A DNA stretch of 64,000 bases from UBA4466 sp963925035 (GTDB taxonomy: Bacteria; Bacteroidota; Bacteroidia; Flavobacteriales_D; Crocinitomicaceae). Of the stretch, positions 18,265 to 27,165 are shown piece after piece. The notes under the pieces are model-generated. The model made no database searches. It was not told where the DNA came from and saw only the letters and a list, made by a program, of their open reading frames with translations. The stretch lies in assembly GCA_963925035.1 (NCBI GenBank), contig CAWUSK010000001.1, forward strand, positions 1 through 64,000, written 5' to 3'. Each line of letters starts with the position of its first letter. Within the stretch, counting starts at the first letter, position 1. A program made the position numbers and the translations under genes.

Positions 18265-20058
18265 ATGGTTTCTACGACCGTAAATGATAAAGTATTTAAA
18301 GGCACAGCCATTGTTTTATTCGCCTTCATGTTTGTCTATTTACTATTGCGTATCATTATTAATGAACCGCTCCACGATGAAGTTGCAACCTATATGTTCT
18401 ACATTTATCAGGGCAACTATTGGGGTGCGACAATTCATTGGGACGCTAACAATCATTTATTAAATTCATTTATTTGTCACCAATTGTACAAGGTTTTTGG
18501 GGACAACATGGCCGTTTTTAGACTGCCCAATCTGGTGGCTTTTATTTTCTTCTTTTTTGGAACGGTACGCCTTACAAAAAACTTTAAAACACCATTTCTC
18601 AAAACATTAGCCTTATTAGCGCTTAATACTATTCCATTTTATATGGAGTATTTTGGTAATACCCGTGGATATGGCCTGTCTTTCGGTTTCCTCGTCTGGG
18701 GAATTTTATATTTTAACGATTTCTTGACAACACGTAAAACTTCAAAATTAATACTCGCCTATTTCTTTTTGACACTTACCATTTCGGCAAATCTAACATT
18801 GGTCAACACCTGTTTCATACTAATAGCAACTGCAATTGGTTCTTCCTTTTTCTCCAATAAAATGAGCCTTGGAAAACACATTAAAGAATCGTTTATTCAT
18901 TTGGCTTTTCTCGGCGCTTTGTATCCATTTATAAAGTTTGCTTTCAAGCTGAAAGAACAAGGGGCATTGTATTATGGGTCATTGGACGGAATTTGGGATG
19001 TAACAGGAAAAACGATAAGTAAATACACCATTTTTTATGACGCTGATTGGTTACGCTTTGCCTATTTGTTCGTTTTTATTGTCTTCTTGATTTACACCTT
19101 CTTTTATTTGGTTAAAACAAAAAGAGTTGAATGGTTTGACAATCCTAAATTAGTATACGCATTACTTCTTTTTGGAAATTTATGCGCGATACTTGCAATG
19201 GCATATTTAATGGACGTTCTCTATCCAGAAGACCGCGTTGGAATGTATTTAATTCTCTTCTTTTTATTGCTTTGCTTCCACTTTCTGGATGACATCAAAA
19301 TTGGAAAATGGTTACAGTTTTCGTTGCTCTTCTTCCCGATTTCAATGCTATTTCACTTAAGCCTTCACACTTCTGTTTTTTCTCCAGACGATAGGCTAAA
19401 TCAAGAATTTTACCAGAAAATTAAAGCCGAATTAAAACCAGAAAATACGCTTCATATTTATAGAATAATGAATTGGGGTTGGCCGTATGCAGAATCTCAC
19501 GTAAAAGAAAAGTCAAGCGTAGGTCAATTCGACAATGCAAATGGAATTTTATCGGATATTTTAATTACCAAAACAACAGTTCTAACCAATCCGAAAGTAC
19601 TAGAGTTATACGATATACTTGCATACTATGAGCCCTCAACTCACATCGCTTTTAAACGAAAAAAGCCGTTGAAAAGAGAATCTTTATTTACAATAAAAGG
19701 TGAAGATTCAAAATCGGAAAATGAGTTTTATGACTTTGCGAACATTAATTGTGATACCTACGAGAAAAAGAACCTTGTTCTAAGCGTTTCTGGACACCTG
19801 AAAACGTTTAAAAAATTCAATTCATTAATACTTGTAGTTGCTAGTAAATTAAAAGACGGATCCGACGGGAGATATTTATACTATTCATTTGAAACTGCTT
19901 ACCAAGGTCAACTTATCAATGATGACTTTTTACATCATTTTGTGATTGAAAATATAGCGTCAGATGAAACAGAACTAAAAATATACCTTTGGAACAGGAC
20001 TTTGAGCACTACTCAACTTACCAATGTTAGTGCAACCATCTACGAGTTAAAAGAATAA
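18265..20058 (+). CDS. GT-C-like polytopic membrane protein, copy 1
   Basis: 597 aa with about 10-11 predicted membrane helices over the first 390 residues, then a soluble tail of about 200 residues. It is homologous along its length to the next gene. Shared motifs: an acidic pair right after the first helix (NEPLHDEVATY), DANNHLLNSF, a GD plus VFRLPN segment, a GALYYGSLDGIWDVTGK loop, YPEDRVGMYL and TSVFSPDDR. An Asp/Glu in the first outside loop of a multipass protein is characteristic of GT-C glycosyltransferases that use polyprenyl-phosphate sugars, so that is my inference. No named family is recognised. It lies 3 bp after scoA. Confidence 0.75.
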   Translation: MVSTTVNDKVFKGTAIVLFAFMFVYLLLRIIINEPLHDEVATYMFYIYQGNYWGATIHWDANNHLLNSFICHQLYKVFGDNMAVFRLPNLVAFIFFFFGTVRLTKNFKTPFLKTLALLALNTIPFYMEYFGNTRGYGLSFGFLVWGILYFNDFLTTRKTSKLILAYFFLTLTISANLTLVNTCFILIATAIGSSFFSNKMSLGKHIKESFIHLAFLGALYPFIKFAFKLKEQGALYYGSLDGIWDVTGKTISKYTIFYDADWLRFAYLFVFIVFLIYTFFYLVKTKRVEWFDNPKLVYALLLFGNLCAILAMAYLMDVLYPEDRVGMYLILFFLLLCFHFLDDIKIGKWLQFSLLFFPISMLFHLSLHTSVFSPDDRLNQEFYQKIKAELKPENTLHIYRIMNWGWPYAESHVKEKSSVGQFDNANGILSDILITKTTVLTNPKVLELYDILAYYEPSTHIAFKRKKPLKRESLFTIKGEDSKSENEFYDFANINCDTYEKKNLVLSVSGHLKTFKKFNSLILVVASKLKDGSDGRYLYYSFETAYQGQLINDDFLHHFVIENIASDETELKIYLWNRTLSTTQLTNVSATIYELKE

Positions 20059-20064
20059 GAGAAT

Positions 20065-21858
20065 ATGAATAGTTTTAGTCTCAACATTCAAAACAATTGG
20101 TTAATTAGAATTCTTTTTGCCGTTCTGTTTTTGTATTTGATTCTAAGGGCGCTTTTCGTAGAACCTTTATTGGATGAATTGGGAACATTGCATTGGTATA
20201 TTGAAACAGGCAATATTATCAATGAAAAATCAATTCTAGACGCTAATAACCACATACTGAACTCATACGTTTCACACCATTTATTCCGTTTTGTCGGAGA
20301 CCATTTGATTGTTTATCGTTTACTAGCGCTAATTTCCTTCCCCATCTATTTCTTTTCGGCGAAAAAACTTGTCACAGAGAATATTAAACAATTTCCGTTA
20401 ATCGTTTTCATCGCTCTAATTTCAATCCATTGGGTTTTCGATTATTTCAGCTTGTCACGTGGCTATGCTCCTTCCGTCGCGTTCTTCATGTTGGGGCTGA
20501 GTTTCGTTTCTGCATGGAATAGAGAGAATAAGCCAATTCATCTGGCTATTATTTTAACAAGTTTTGTCCTTTCTTTAGGTTCAAACTTAAGCATGTTTGT
20601 ACCAATACTATTGTTCTTTGCTTATCTACATTTGAGTCTCTTGATGCAGTGGCAAAAGCGTCAACTATTGTCCAAAATCACCTCATACATTATTTCAGCC
20701 GGTTTTATCTATATCGCGTACAAACTTTTTAAATATGTACTTAAGTTAAAAGAAGCGGGCGCGTTATGGTGGGGTTCAAAAAAAGGACTTTGGGAGGTCA
20801 CCGGCAAGTCGGTAAGTGAAAACATCTTTTTTACCGGTGCAGATTATATCAAATACGGCCTACTGATTTTATACATTTTACTCATCATATTATTAATCAA
20901 GTCGCTTTCGGAAAAAGGAATTAAAGAATTCATTTTAAGTCCACAGTTTTGGTCTTTCTCATTATTTACTCTTTCACTTATTGGCACTTTTTTATTGGTG
21001 AAGATCATGAATTTGAATTATCCAGAAGATCGCGTTGCAATGTATCTTGTAATACTTCTCATCATTGCATTTGGAAGCATCGCAACCGAAAATCGTATTC
21101 TGAGTTGGTCGGTTCTTATATTATTGTGGTTTCCTCTTTCCTTTATCGTAAAACTAAATCTAAATACTTCTGTTTTTTCTCCCACGGATCGAATGCATCA
21201 TTCTTTTTATAAAGACGTTCAAAAAATGGTTGGACCCAATGATGTATTAACAGCTGACTACGTCTCTCATTTATGTTATTCCTACGAAGCTAGAAAAGAA
21301 GGTCGACCTAAAATGGCTGTTTTGAATGAGTCTGAAATGCTTAACGGTGAAACGTATCATTTGACATCTTACTATGGTAAAGTGAAAAATTGGTCAAATT
21401 ATACCTGCGTCTTATTTGATTCTATTACAAAAATGAGGTTGTATAAATCCGATGCAACTATTAAAAAAACGTTACTACTGGACACGATTATTAAGTCAAT
21501 TGAATCGAATGAATTGTACCTGCCATTAATAGAATTTCAATTTCTCGAAAGTAACGACTTCGAAATGATTCGAATCAGCATAAACGGTAATGTTGATTTA
21601 CCAAATGGCTTACTTTCTCTTGACCTTGTGCAAGACGTGGTAGACGAAGACCATAATTCATTGAATTATAATTCTACTCTATTTCAATGGTATTTCGGAA
21701 TGAAGAAAAGCTACTCATTCAATTATTCTAGAAACTTGAATTTAGAAGCGCTGAAAGGTAAGGCACTCAAAGTTTACATGTACAATCCAGAATTGATTAA
21801 TGTAAATTTAAGTGACTATAAAATTAATATCGTTGGAATTAACAAAGTCAGACATTGA
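20065..21858 (+). CDS. GT-C-like polytopic membrane protein, copy 2
   Basis: Also 597 aa, 6 bp after copy 1, and clearly paralogous: VEPLLDELGTL, LDANNHILNSY, a GD plus VYRLLA segment, KEAGALWWGSKKGLWEVTGK, YPEDRVAMYL and NTSVFSPTDR align in order and spacing. The soluble C-terminal third is much less similar, so the pair may act on different acceptors. The membrane part conserves the DE pair proposed as GT-C catalytic acid/metal ligand (inference). The invariant YPEDR motif in a late loop has no meaning I can name. The tandem duplication is old, judging from low identity outside the motifs. Confidence 0.75.
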   Translation: MNSFSLNIQNNWLIRILFAVLFLYLILRALFVEPLLDELGTLHWYIETGNIINEKSILDANNHILNSYVSHHLFRFVGDHLIVYRLLALISFPIYFFSAKKLVTENIKQFPLIVFIALISIHWVFDYFSLSRGYAPSVAFFMLGLSFVSAWNRENKPIHLAIILTSFVLSLGSNLSMFVPILLFFAYLHLSLLMQWQKRQLLSKITSYIISAGFIYIAYKLFKYVLKLKEAGALWWGSKKGLWEVTGKSVSENIFFTGADYIKYGLLILYILLIILLIKSLSEKGIKEFILSPQFWSFSLFTLSLIGTFLLVKIMNLNYPEDRVAMYLVILLIIAFGSIATENRILSWSVLILLWFPLSFIVKLNLNTSVFSPTDRMHHSFYKDVQKMVGPNDVLTADYVSHLCYSYEARKEGRPKMAVLNESEMLNGETYHLTSYYGKVKNWSNYTCVLFDSITKMRLYKSDATIKKTLLLDTIIKSIESNELYLPLIEFQFLESNDFEMIRISINGNVDLPNGLLSLDLVQDVVDEDHNSLNYNSTLFQWYFGMKKSYSFNYSRNLNLEALKGKALKVYMYNPELINVNLSDYKINIVGINKVRH

Positions 21859-21942
21859 TAAATTTAAGGAAGGAGAATTGAACGCTTCGATTGAATTAGT
21901 AAGAGGGTAAAATTGTATATTTACACAGTAAAACACCAAAAA

Positions 21943-22602
21943 ATGGCACTAGACAAAATTGGAATCGCTAAGCGAATTGCACAGGAATTAAGAAACGGAT
22001 GGTACGTAAATTTGGGTATTGGAATTCCAACACTTGTGGCAAATTATATTCCAACAGGAATCGAAGTTGAATTTCAATCTGAAAACGGCATTCTAGGAAT
22101 GGGGCCATTTCCATTTGAAGGAGAAGAAGATGCCGATCTCATCAACGCAGGAAAACAAACAATTACAGCTAACAAAGGTGCCGTGTATTTTGATTCAGCA
22201 ACCTCGTTTGCGATGATTCGTGGACAACATGTTCAATTGACTGTTCTTGGAGCGATGGAGGTTTCTCAGAATGGAGATATTGCCAACTGGAAAATTCCAG
22301 GGAAAATGGTTAAAGGAATGGGCGGAGCAATGGACCTAGTAGCATCTGCTGACAACATTATTGTTGCAATGATGCACGCAAACAAAGCAGGAGTATCGAA
22401 AATGCTAAAAGAATGTTCGTTACCTTTAACGGGCGTTGCATGTGTTAAAAAAGTGGTGACAGATCTTGCTGTTCTAGATATTAAAGATGGCAAGTTTCAT
22501 TTGGTAGAAAGAGCTCCTGGTGTTTCTGTAGAAGAAATTATTGCGGCAACTGAAGGTGATTTGGTAATTCCAGAAAATGTTCCCGAAATGATTTTAGATT
22601 AA
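21943..22602 (+). CDS. scoB: Succinyl-CoA:3-ketoacid CoA-transferase, subunit B
   Basis: 219 aa from ATG 21943 (MALDKIGIAKRIAQEL, the family start). A TTG 30 nt upstream is in frame but adds an atypical N-terminus. The catalytic glutamate is E47 in the QSENGILGMGPF motif, and the nucleotide-binding loop is NLGIGIPTLV. It forms the active site with ScoA. A TATATTTA element (one mismatch to TAnnTTTG) at 21916-21923, 19 nt before the ATG, suggests its own promoter, which would make sense given its separation from scoA. Confidence 0.94.
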   Translation: MALDKIGIAKRIAQELRNGWYVNLGIGIPTLVANYIPTGIEVEFQSENGILGMGPFPFEGEEDADLINAGKQTITANKGAVYFDSATSFAMIRGQHVQLTVLGAMEVSQNGDIANWKIPGKMVKGMGGAMDLVASADNIIVAMMHANKAGVSKMLKECSLPLTGVACVKKVVTDLAVLDIKDGKFHLVERAPGVSVEEIIAATEGDLVIPENVPEMILD

Positions 22603-22700
22603 TTTTTCAATTCGGAATTAGAACAGCACTTCATGTTTTTAGTGATTGAATCAGCATGTTCTATGAAAGGCAAAATAAATCAACCGACTCCTTTTTACGA

Positions 22701-23654
22701 TCAGCTCAAGGTTTCTTCTTCAATGAAATTTAAAAATGCGTCTTTATAATCTTCCAGTTTCTTCGCTTTTTTCATCTTTTTAATCATTCGATGAGACGAC
22801 TCGAATACCAATTCAAAATACTCCCACAAATGGCTCATTTTTAGAATAACGTGTTTGTCACCAGATAACTGTTGCGTGTATTCTGAAAGTAATTCATTGT
22901 GAAAAGCTTCAAACAACTCCATACGGTCTTCCGGATACGAAACGGCATTCGCTTTTATCATTAAGGGTAAATAAGGATCAGAAATTAACCCTCGTCCTAT
23001 CATCCAATGATCAATGGATGGAAAACGTTCGTTTAATTCATTAAAAGCCGATACGGACGTGATGTCTCCATTATAGTAGAGCTTATGGTTTGTGTTTTCA
23101 ATGCATCGCTGAAAAGAATCTAAATCAACAGACCCTTTGTATAATTGTTTCCCTATTCGTGCATGAATTCCAATGTTTTTAATCGGATACTTCTCTAATA
23201 GTGGAAAAACATCCAGAATTTCCATAGGATGCTCGTAGCCCATTCTCATTTTCATTGAAACGATAATGTCGGACTCATTGTGCACACGATTTAATATCTC
23301 ATCAATTTTTGGCGCATTGCAAATCAATCCAGATCCCATTCCTCTATTCGTCACCATTGGATATGGACAGCCCAAATTCCAGTTGAGTTCCTTGTATCCT
23401 AATCCCTTGACATAATCAGCGACAAATAGAAATTCATCCGCGTCATTCGTCATGATTTGAGGAATAACATTGATGTCCTGATTGTTCTTCGGATTTAAAT
23501 CGCGTTCGTAAACCGGTTTAATTTCAAACTTTCCATTTAAGCGAACATACGGCGCATAAAAGACATCTATTCCGCCAAAATATCGCTGGAACGCATTCCG
23601 GAAACGATAATCGGTAAAGCCCTGAAGCGGCGAAGAAATTAATGTACAATCCAT
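22701..23654 (-). CDS. tRNA-dihydrouridine synthase
   Basis: 317 aa FMN enzyme that reduces uridines in tRNA D-loops. Motifs: the N-terminal SSPLQGFTDYRFR, the catalytic Cys in ELNWNLGCPYPMVTNRGMG, SMKMRMGY and IHARIG for FMN/RNA binding, YYNGDI, and WMIGRGLISDPYL near 225. The overall look is DusC/DusA-like, but I cannot assign the target position. It is transcribed alone, convergent with scoB and divergent from the 108-aa gene. Confidence 0.92.
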   Translation of the reverse strand: MDCTLISSPLQGFTDYRFRNAFQRYFGGIDVFYAPYVRLNGKFEIKPVYERDLNPKNNQDINVIPQIMTNDADEFLFVADYVKGLGYKELNWNLGCPYPMVTNRGMGSGLICNAPKIDEILNRVHNESDIIVSMKMRMGYEHPMEILDVFPLLEKYPIKNIGIHARIGKQLYKGSVDLDSFQRCIENTNHKLYYNGDITSVSAFNELNERFPSIDHWMIGRGLISDPYLPLMIKANAVSYPEDRMELFEAFHNELLSEYTQQLSGDKHVILKMSHLWEYFELVFESSHRMIKKMKKAKKLEDYKDAFLNFIEEETLS

Positions 23655-23669
23655 ATTAGGTAATCACGA

Positions 23670-23677
23670 CAAATATA
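23670..23677 (-). promoter_or_regulatory. -7 promoter element for the dus gene
   Basis: Minus strand TATATTTG (exact TAnnTTTG), 15 nt upstream of the ATG at 23654. Confidence 0.6.
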
Positions 23678-23746
23678 AGAACAAGTGCACGATTCTAAAC
23701 TGGTCAGGTGGTCTTTAATAATTTGAAATTATATCCAAATAACAAC

Positions 23747-23754
23747 TACCTTTG
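23747..23754 (+). promoter_or_regulatory. -7 promoter element for the 108-aa gene
   Basis: TACCTTTG (exact TAnnTTTG) with a TTTG at 23722-23725, 21 nt upstream, close to the known Bacteroidota -33/-7 spacing. The ATG is 29 nt downstream. Confidence 0.65.
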
Positions 23755-23783
23755 CTCTTCTCAAAAGATAAAAAGCAATACAC

Positions 23784-24110
23784 ATGGAGCAACACGAATT
23801 TTTAGAACAAAATGTCTTTACAAACTTGAAAAATTTAAACGCGGATTTTAATAGAAATCAAATTTATTATTTTTCTGAAGCAGATTTTGATGTTGTGCTT
23901 CATCGTGCAGAACATTTTGGTATTGGAATTTATACTATAGAGCCTCGATTTAACGGCGCACCTGTAGACGCCTTAAATCATGAGAAATCCAAGAAAAAAG
24001 CAACAGATGCTAAATGGTATAACAAAGCCTTTTTAACATCGAAGCATATCCAACCAGGAATGGAATATTCTGCGACTTACAAAGTTTCTGCGAAATTGTT
24101 GATGCGATAA
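23784..24110 (+). CDS. Conserved-looking small protein, unknown function
   Basis: 108 aa, hydrophilic, no signal peptide or membrane segment. The middle (SEADFDVVLHRAEHFGIGIYTIEPRF has been shortened here to FGIGIYTIEPRF) looks like a mixed alpha/beta fold, and the end is basic. I do not recognise a family. The gene has a good promoter (TTTG-21 nt-TACCTTTG) and a strong terminator 20 bp after its stop. This makes a single-gene transcript and supports it being real. No partner genes are apparent. Confidence 0.7.
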   Translation: MEQHEFLEQNVFTNLKNLNADFNRNQIYYFSEADFDVVLHRAEHFGIGIYTIEPRFNGAPVDALNHEKSKKKATDAKWYNKAFLTSKHIQPGMEYSATYKVSAKLLMR

Positions 24111-24130
24111 CCGTTCCCTTAAACAAAAAA

Positions 24131-24152
24131 AGCCTCAACAAATTTTGAGGCT
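24131..24152. terminator. Bidirectional intrinsic terminator
   Basis: Perfect 8-bp stem AGCCTCAA / TTGAGGCT with a 6-nt loop, A-rich on the left and T-rich on the right. It lies between the convergent 108-aa gene (+) and the 93-aa secreted protein gene (-) and can serve both. Confidence 0.85.
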
Positions 24153-24175
24153 TTTCATTATTTTTTTGGTAACTA

Positions 24176-24457
24176 TTACTCGACAGTAATACATCCGTCT
24201 TTAATAGTAACTTTTGCTCCATCCTTTACCTTAAACCATCCACAAGAAGTTTTAATTTCAACTTCTGATGCGCTAGTTTGAATAGAAGTTGCTACTGAAG
24301 TTGAGCTTCTGAATTCAACTTTTTGAGCAGACCCATTTGATTTTACTTCCATTATGTGATTCTTCGAATCTTTGTTGTAGTAATTAATAGTATATGCCCT
24401 TGCAACATTCGCTAAGAAAATAAACGATAGCGAAAAAATCATTGTTTTCAATTTCAT
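24176..24457 (-). CDS. Small secreted protein, unknown function
   Basis: 93 aa with a clear signal peptide (MKLKTMIFSLSFIFLANVARA, shown here as LKTMIFSLSFIFLANVARA) and a mature part of about 72 residues rich in beta-forming residues. It ends with one Cys in SCGWFKVKDGAKVTI and one in DGCITVE, which could form a disulfide. I recognise no family. It is a single gene, convergent with the 108-aa gene through a shared terminator. Its upstream region overlaps the promoter of the divergent GNAT gene. Confidence 0.65.
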   Translation of the reverse strand: MKLKTMIFSLSFIFLANVARAYTINYYNKDSKNHIMEVKSNGSAQKVEFRSSTSVATSIQTSASEVEIKTSCGWFKVKDGAKVTIKDGCITVE

Positions 24458-24491
24458 AATTTATGTTAGCGACGTATTTTAGTAAATTTAA

Positions 24492-24499
24492 TAAATTTG
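24492..24499 (+). promoter_or_regulatory. -7 promoter element for the GNAT gene
   Basis: TAAATTTG (exact TAnnTTTG), 33 nt before ATG 24533. The palindromic TAAATTTA just upstream (24483-24490) could serve the divergent gene with one mismatch. The element covers the alternative TTG start at 24497, arguing against that start. Confidence 0.55.
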
Positions 24500-24532
24500 T
24501 TTTTAGTATTTACACCCTTTCTAAAATGTCTT

Positions 24533-25042
24533 ATGATTCATTTTCAACGCTTTGAGACAACAGACTTTGATCTACTGAAGTCATGGATCACTTCTGAAAA
24601 GGAATTGATTCAATTTGCTGGGCCTATTTTTACCTTTCCTGTAACTGACGATCAACTAGAAAAATACTGTGCTTCAAACAAACGCGAAGTCTTCAAAATA
24701 GTGTTAGACGAAACGAGCGAAGTAATTGGACATTGCGAATTCAACTATGAAAATGAACTCCCGCGTATTTCCCGTGTTTTGATTGGAGATGAGAAGGCTC
24801 GAAATCGTGGGATCGGCACTGAAATAATTAAAAAAATGTCAGAAGCGTTTTTTTCTGATTCAGCTGTTTCTAAAATTGACTTGAATGTTTTTGCATGGAA
24901 TGACAGAGCTATTCATTGTTATGAAAACTTGGGTTTTCGCATAAATACAACAACATTGTTCGAGCTTGAAGTTGAAGGTAAATTTTGGGAAAACCACAAT
25001 ATGGTGTTAACGCGAGAAGATTTTAATAAAAATCAACGGTAA
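24533..25042 (+). CDS. GNAT-family N-acetyltransferase (RimJ/RimL type)
   Basis: 169 aa from ATG 24533 (MIHFQRFETTDFDLLKSW). GNAT fold with the acetyl-CoA pyrophosphate loop region RNRGIGTEIIKKM (motif A, near residue 100), motif B LNVFAWNDRAIHCYENLGF and a terminal strand. The acceptor (protein N-terminus or small molecule) is not readable. A TTG 36 nt upstream is in frame but sits inside the promoter element. Its end overlaps the convergent nadD end by 10 bp. Confidence 0.88.
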   Translation: MIHFQRFETTDFDLLKSWITSEKELIQFAGPIFTFPVTDDQLEKYCASNKREVFKIVLDETSEVIGHCEFNYENELPRISRVLIGDEKARNRGIGTEIIKKMSEAFFSDSAVSKIDLNVFAWNDRAIHCYENLGFRINTTTLFELEVEGKFWENHNMVLTREDFNKNQR

Positions 25043-25638
25043 AAATTCATTTCATCAACGTATTTTTGAACAGGTTCCGTCAGCAAGTAATCGACACTTT
25101 TACCTTCTTTGATTGCCTTACGAATAAAGCTAGAAGAAACATTCATTACAGGCACATCTACTACAAAGTGAATGTTTTTATGTTGCATTAATTCGTGCTT
25201 TGGAATTTCTGCATACAATTCCGATTCTTTAATACTAACAGCTCGTGGATATACATATACCGCATGATTGTCCAATATTTCTTGGTAATTGTACCATTTT
25301 TGAAATGTCCGTATGTTATCTTCTCCCATCAACAACGAAAACGAATAACCGGGGTGTTTTTCTTTTAAATGAGCCAAGGTTATAGCAGTATAACTTGGTA
25401 TTTCTAACTTAAACTCGATGTTACTTGCCTTCAATTTTTCATTTCCTTCGATAGCAATGTTTACCAAGGCCAAGCGGTGATAATCTTTTAATAATGTTGC
25501 TTTTTTCTTGAGTGGATTTTGAGGAGAAACAACGAGCCAAATTTGATCAAAATCGGCATAATTTGCCATGTGATTTGCGATAATCAAGTGTCCCACATGT
25601 ATGGGGTTGAACGATCCGAAATACAATCCAATTTTCAT
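25033..25638 (-). CDS. nadD: Nicotinate-nucleotide adenylyltransferase
   Basis: 201 aa nucleotidyltransferase: NaMN plus ATP to deamido-NAD, for NAD synthesis. The HxGH signature is within GSFNPIHVGHL (near residue 9). The second nucleotide-binding motif is NVSSSFIRKAIKEG (ISSTxIR type, near 165). It is the last gene of a yicC-gmk-nadD run with 1-bp gaps. The window also encodes Kmo and KynU; in organisms with the full kynurenine route these feed NAD synthesis through quinolinate, but the linking enzymes are not in this window. Confidence 0.95.
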   Translation of the reverse strand: MKIGLYFGSFNPIHVGHLIIANHMANYADFDQIWLVVSPQNPLKKKATLLKDYHRLALVNIAIEGNEKLKASNIEFKLEIPSYTAITLAHLKEKHPGYSFSLLMGEDNIRTFQKWYNYQEILDNHAVYVYPRAVSIKESELYAEIPKHELMQHKNIHFVVDVPVMNVSSSFIRKAIKEGKSVDYLLTEPVQKYVDEMNFYR

Positions 25639-25639
25639 C

Positions 25640-26218
25640 TTATTTCAAAAAGTATTTGACCAATTCTTCCGCTTTTTGAAAAGCGACGTGTAAATCATCA
25701 TTCACCAAAATATGATCGAACTCTTCAGCAAATGCTAACTCTTTAGCTGCTTTTTCCATCCGTTGACGGATTTTATCTTCTGATTCTGTAGAACGACCTC
25801 TCAATCGTTTTTCCAATTCTTCGTAACTCGGTGGCTCAACAAAAACCGCCAATGCATTGTCTCCGAATTCTTTCTTCAAATTCAATCCGCCAATAACATC
25901 GACATCAAAAATTACGGTTTTTCCCTTACTCCAAATGCGTTGCATTTCAGAATTCAAGGTGCCGTAAAAATTGTTTGTATACACTTCTTCCCATTCAACA
26001 AAAGCGTCTTCTTCAATTTTTTGTTTGAAAATTTCGACGTCCAAAAAGTAATAATCCTTTCCGTCAACCTCATGGATACGAGGGCCGCGACTGCAAGCAG
26101 AAACAGAAAACTCAAGCCCAAGGTCCTTTGATAACAAATGATGCACAATTGTTGTCTTTCCTGCTCCTGAAGGTGCCGAAAAAATAATGCTTTTCCCTTT
26201 GAGTTCGCTTTCCATCAA
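25640..26218 (-). CDS. gmk: Guanylate kinase
   Basis: 192 aa. It phosphorylates GMP to GDP. P-loop SAPSGAGKTT at residue about 14, GMP-binding SRGPR and a Y-rich region, and lid-like RLRGRSTESEDKIRQRM. There are two adjacent ATGs (26218 and 26215) and either may be used. It is 1 bp from both neighbours (yicC upstream, nadD downstream), a common Bacteroidota arrangement. Confidence 0.96.
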   Translation of the reverse strand: MMESELKGKSIIFSAPSGAGKTTIVHHLLSKDLGLEFSVSACSRGPRIHEVDGKDYYFLDVEIFKQKIEEDAFVEWEEVYTNNFYGTLNSEMQRIWSKGKTVIFDVDVIGGLNLKKEFGDNALAVFVEPPSYEELEKRLRGRSTESEDKIRQRMEKAAKELAFAEEFDHILVNDDLHVAFQKAEELVKYFLK

Positions 26219-26219
26219 T

Positions 26220-27089
26220 CTACAAGGTGTTTAATATTTGCTCTTTAATTTTTTCCAAGTTATCTTTCATTCCGATGACCAATTTTTGCATCTCGGCATG
26301 ATTGCTTTTACTTCCTAAAGTATTAATTTCACGACCAATTTCTTGGCCAATAAAGCCTAGTTTTTTTCCCGATTCTGGCAACACCATTGTTTCTAAAAAG
26401 TAGTCTAAATGGTTCGATAATCGCATTTTTTCTTCCGAAACATCCAGTTTTTCGATGTAAAAGATCATTTCTTGCTCGAAACGGTTGTCGTCGTAGGCTC
26501 CAGTTTGAATGTCTTCCAATCCTTTTTTCATACGTTCACGAATCGTTTCAACACGCGCTTCTTCGTGTTGAGGAACTCCGTTTAATGCTGCGCGAATATC
26601 TTCTATTCTAGCGGTAAATTCTCGTTCTAAATCTTCGCCTTCCTTGCGACGGAAATTATTGATACTCTCTAAGGCAGTATTCACAACAGATAGTACAAAC
26701 GCTTTTTCTTCATCCTCCAATTCTTCTTCAATAGAAGTATTGTAAATGTCTGGCATTCGCAATATTATTGACAAATAATCTTCCGTTGTTTCACCGAGTG
26801 AATCGTTTATACTTTTTAGTTCTTTGTAATAGGATTTTGCTAATTCGTGATTAATCGAAAATGCGCTTTCATCGCTAACTGTTTCAACTGACAATGAAAA
26901 GTCTACTTTTCCGCGACCTAATTTTTCAGAAATCACCTTGCGAATTGGTGTGTCTAACTCTTTGAAGTAAGACGGCATGCGCGTGTTTAAATCCATTGAT
27001 TTACTGTTCAAAGAACGCAATTCAACTGAATATTTCTTTGATTTAAAATTATCTGACGCTTTTCCAAAGCCTGTCATTGATCTTAGCAT
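26220..27089 (-). CDS. yicC: YicC family endoribonuclease
   Basis: 289 aa from ATG 27089 (MLRSMTGFGKA, the conserved family start). An in-frame start 45 nt upstream would cover the promoter element and adds an atypical N-terminus. YicC proteins are RNA-binding, with reported endoribonuclease activity in E. coli. The C-terminal domain contains NRFEQEMIFYIEKLDVSEE and IGQEIGREINTLGSKSNH, highly conserved in the family. It is first gene of the yicC-gmk-nadD operon. Confidence 0.94.
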   Translation of the reverse strand: MLRSMTGFGKASDNFKSKKYSVELRSLNSKSMDLNTRMPSYFKELDTPIRKVISEKLGRGKVDFSLSVETVSDESAFSINHELAKSYYKELKSINDSLGETTEDYLSIILRMPDIYNTSIEEELEDEEKAFVLSVVNTALESINNFRRKEGEDLEREFTARIEDIRAALNGVPQHEEARVETIRERMKKGLEDIQTGAYDDNRFEQEMIFYIEKLDVSEEKMRLSNHLDYFLETMVLPESGKKLGFIGQEIGREINTLGSKSNHAEMQKLVIGMKDNLEKIKEQILNTL

Positions 27090-27104
27090 ATGTGCAATTT
27101 TAAA

Positions 27105-27112
27105 CAAATGTA
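27105..27112 (-). promoter_or_regulatory. -7 promoter element for yicC-gmk-nadD
   Basis: Minus strand TACATTTG (exact TAnnTTTG), 15 nt before the ATG at 27089. The same 15-nt spacing is seen for the dus gene. Confidence 0.6.
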
Positions 27113-27165
27113 CGAAATACGGGTAATACCGCAAGTGCGATTGATAAAGCCTGCATTTTACAGCA

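Noticed and set aside
24497..24532. TTG start extending the GNAT protein by 12 residues
   Set aside because: Lies within the -7 promoter element; ATG 24533 matches the family N-terminus.
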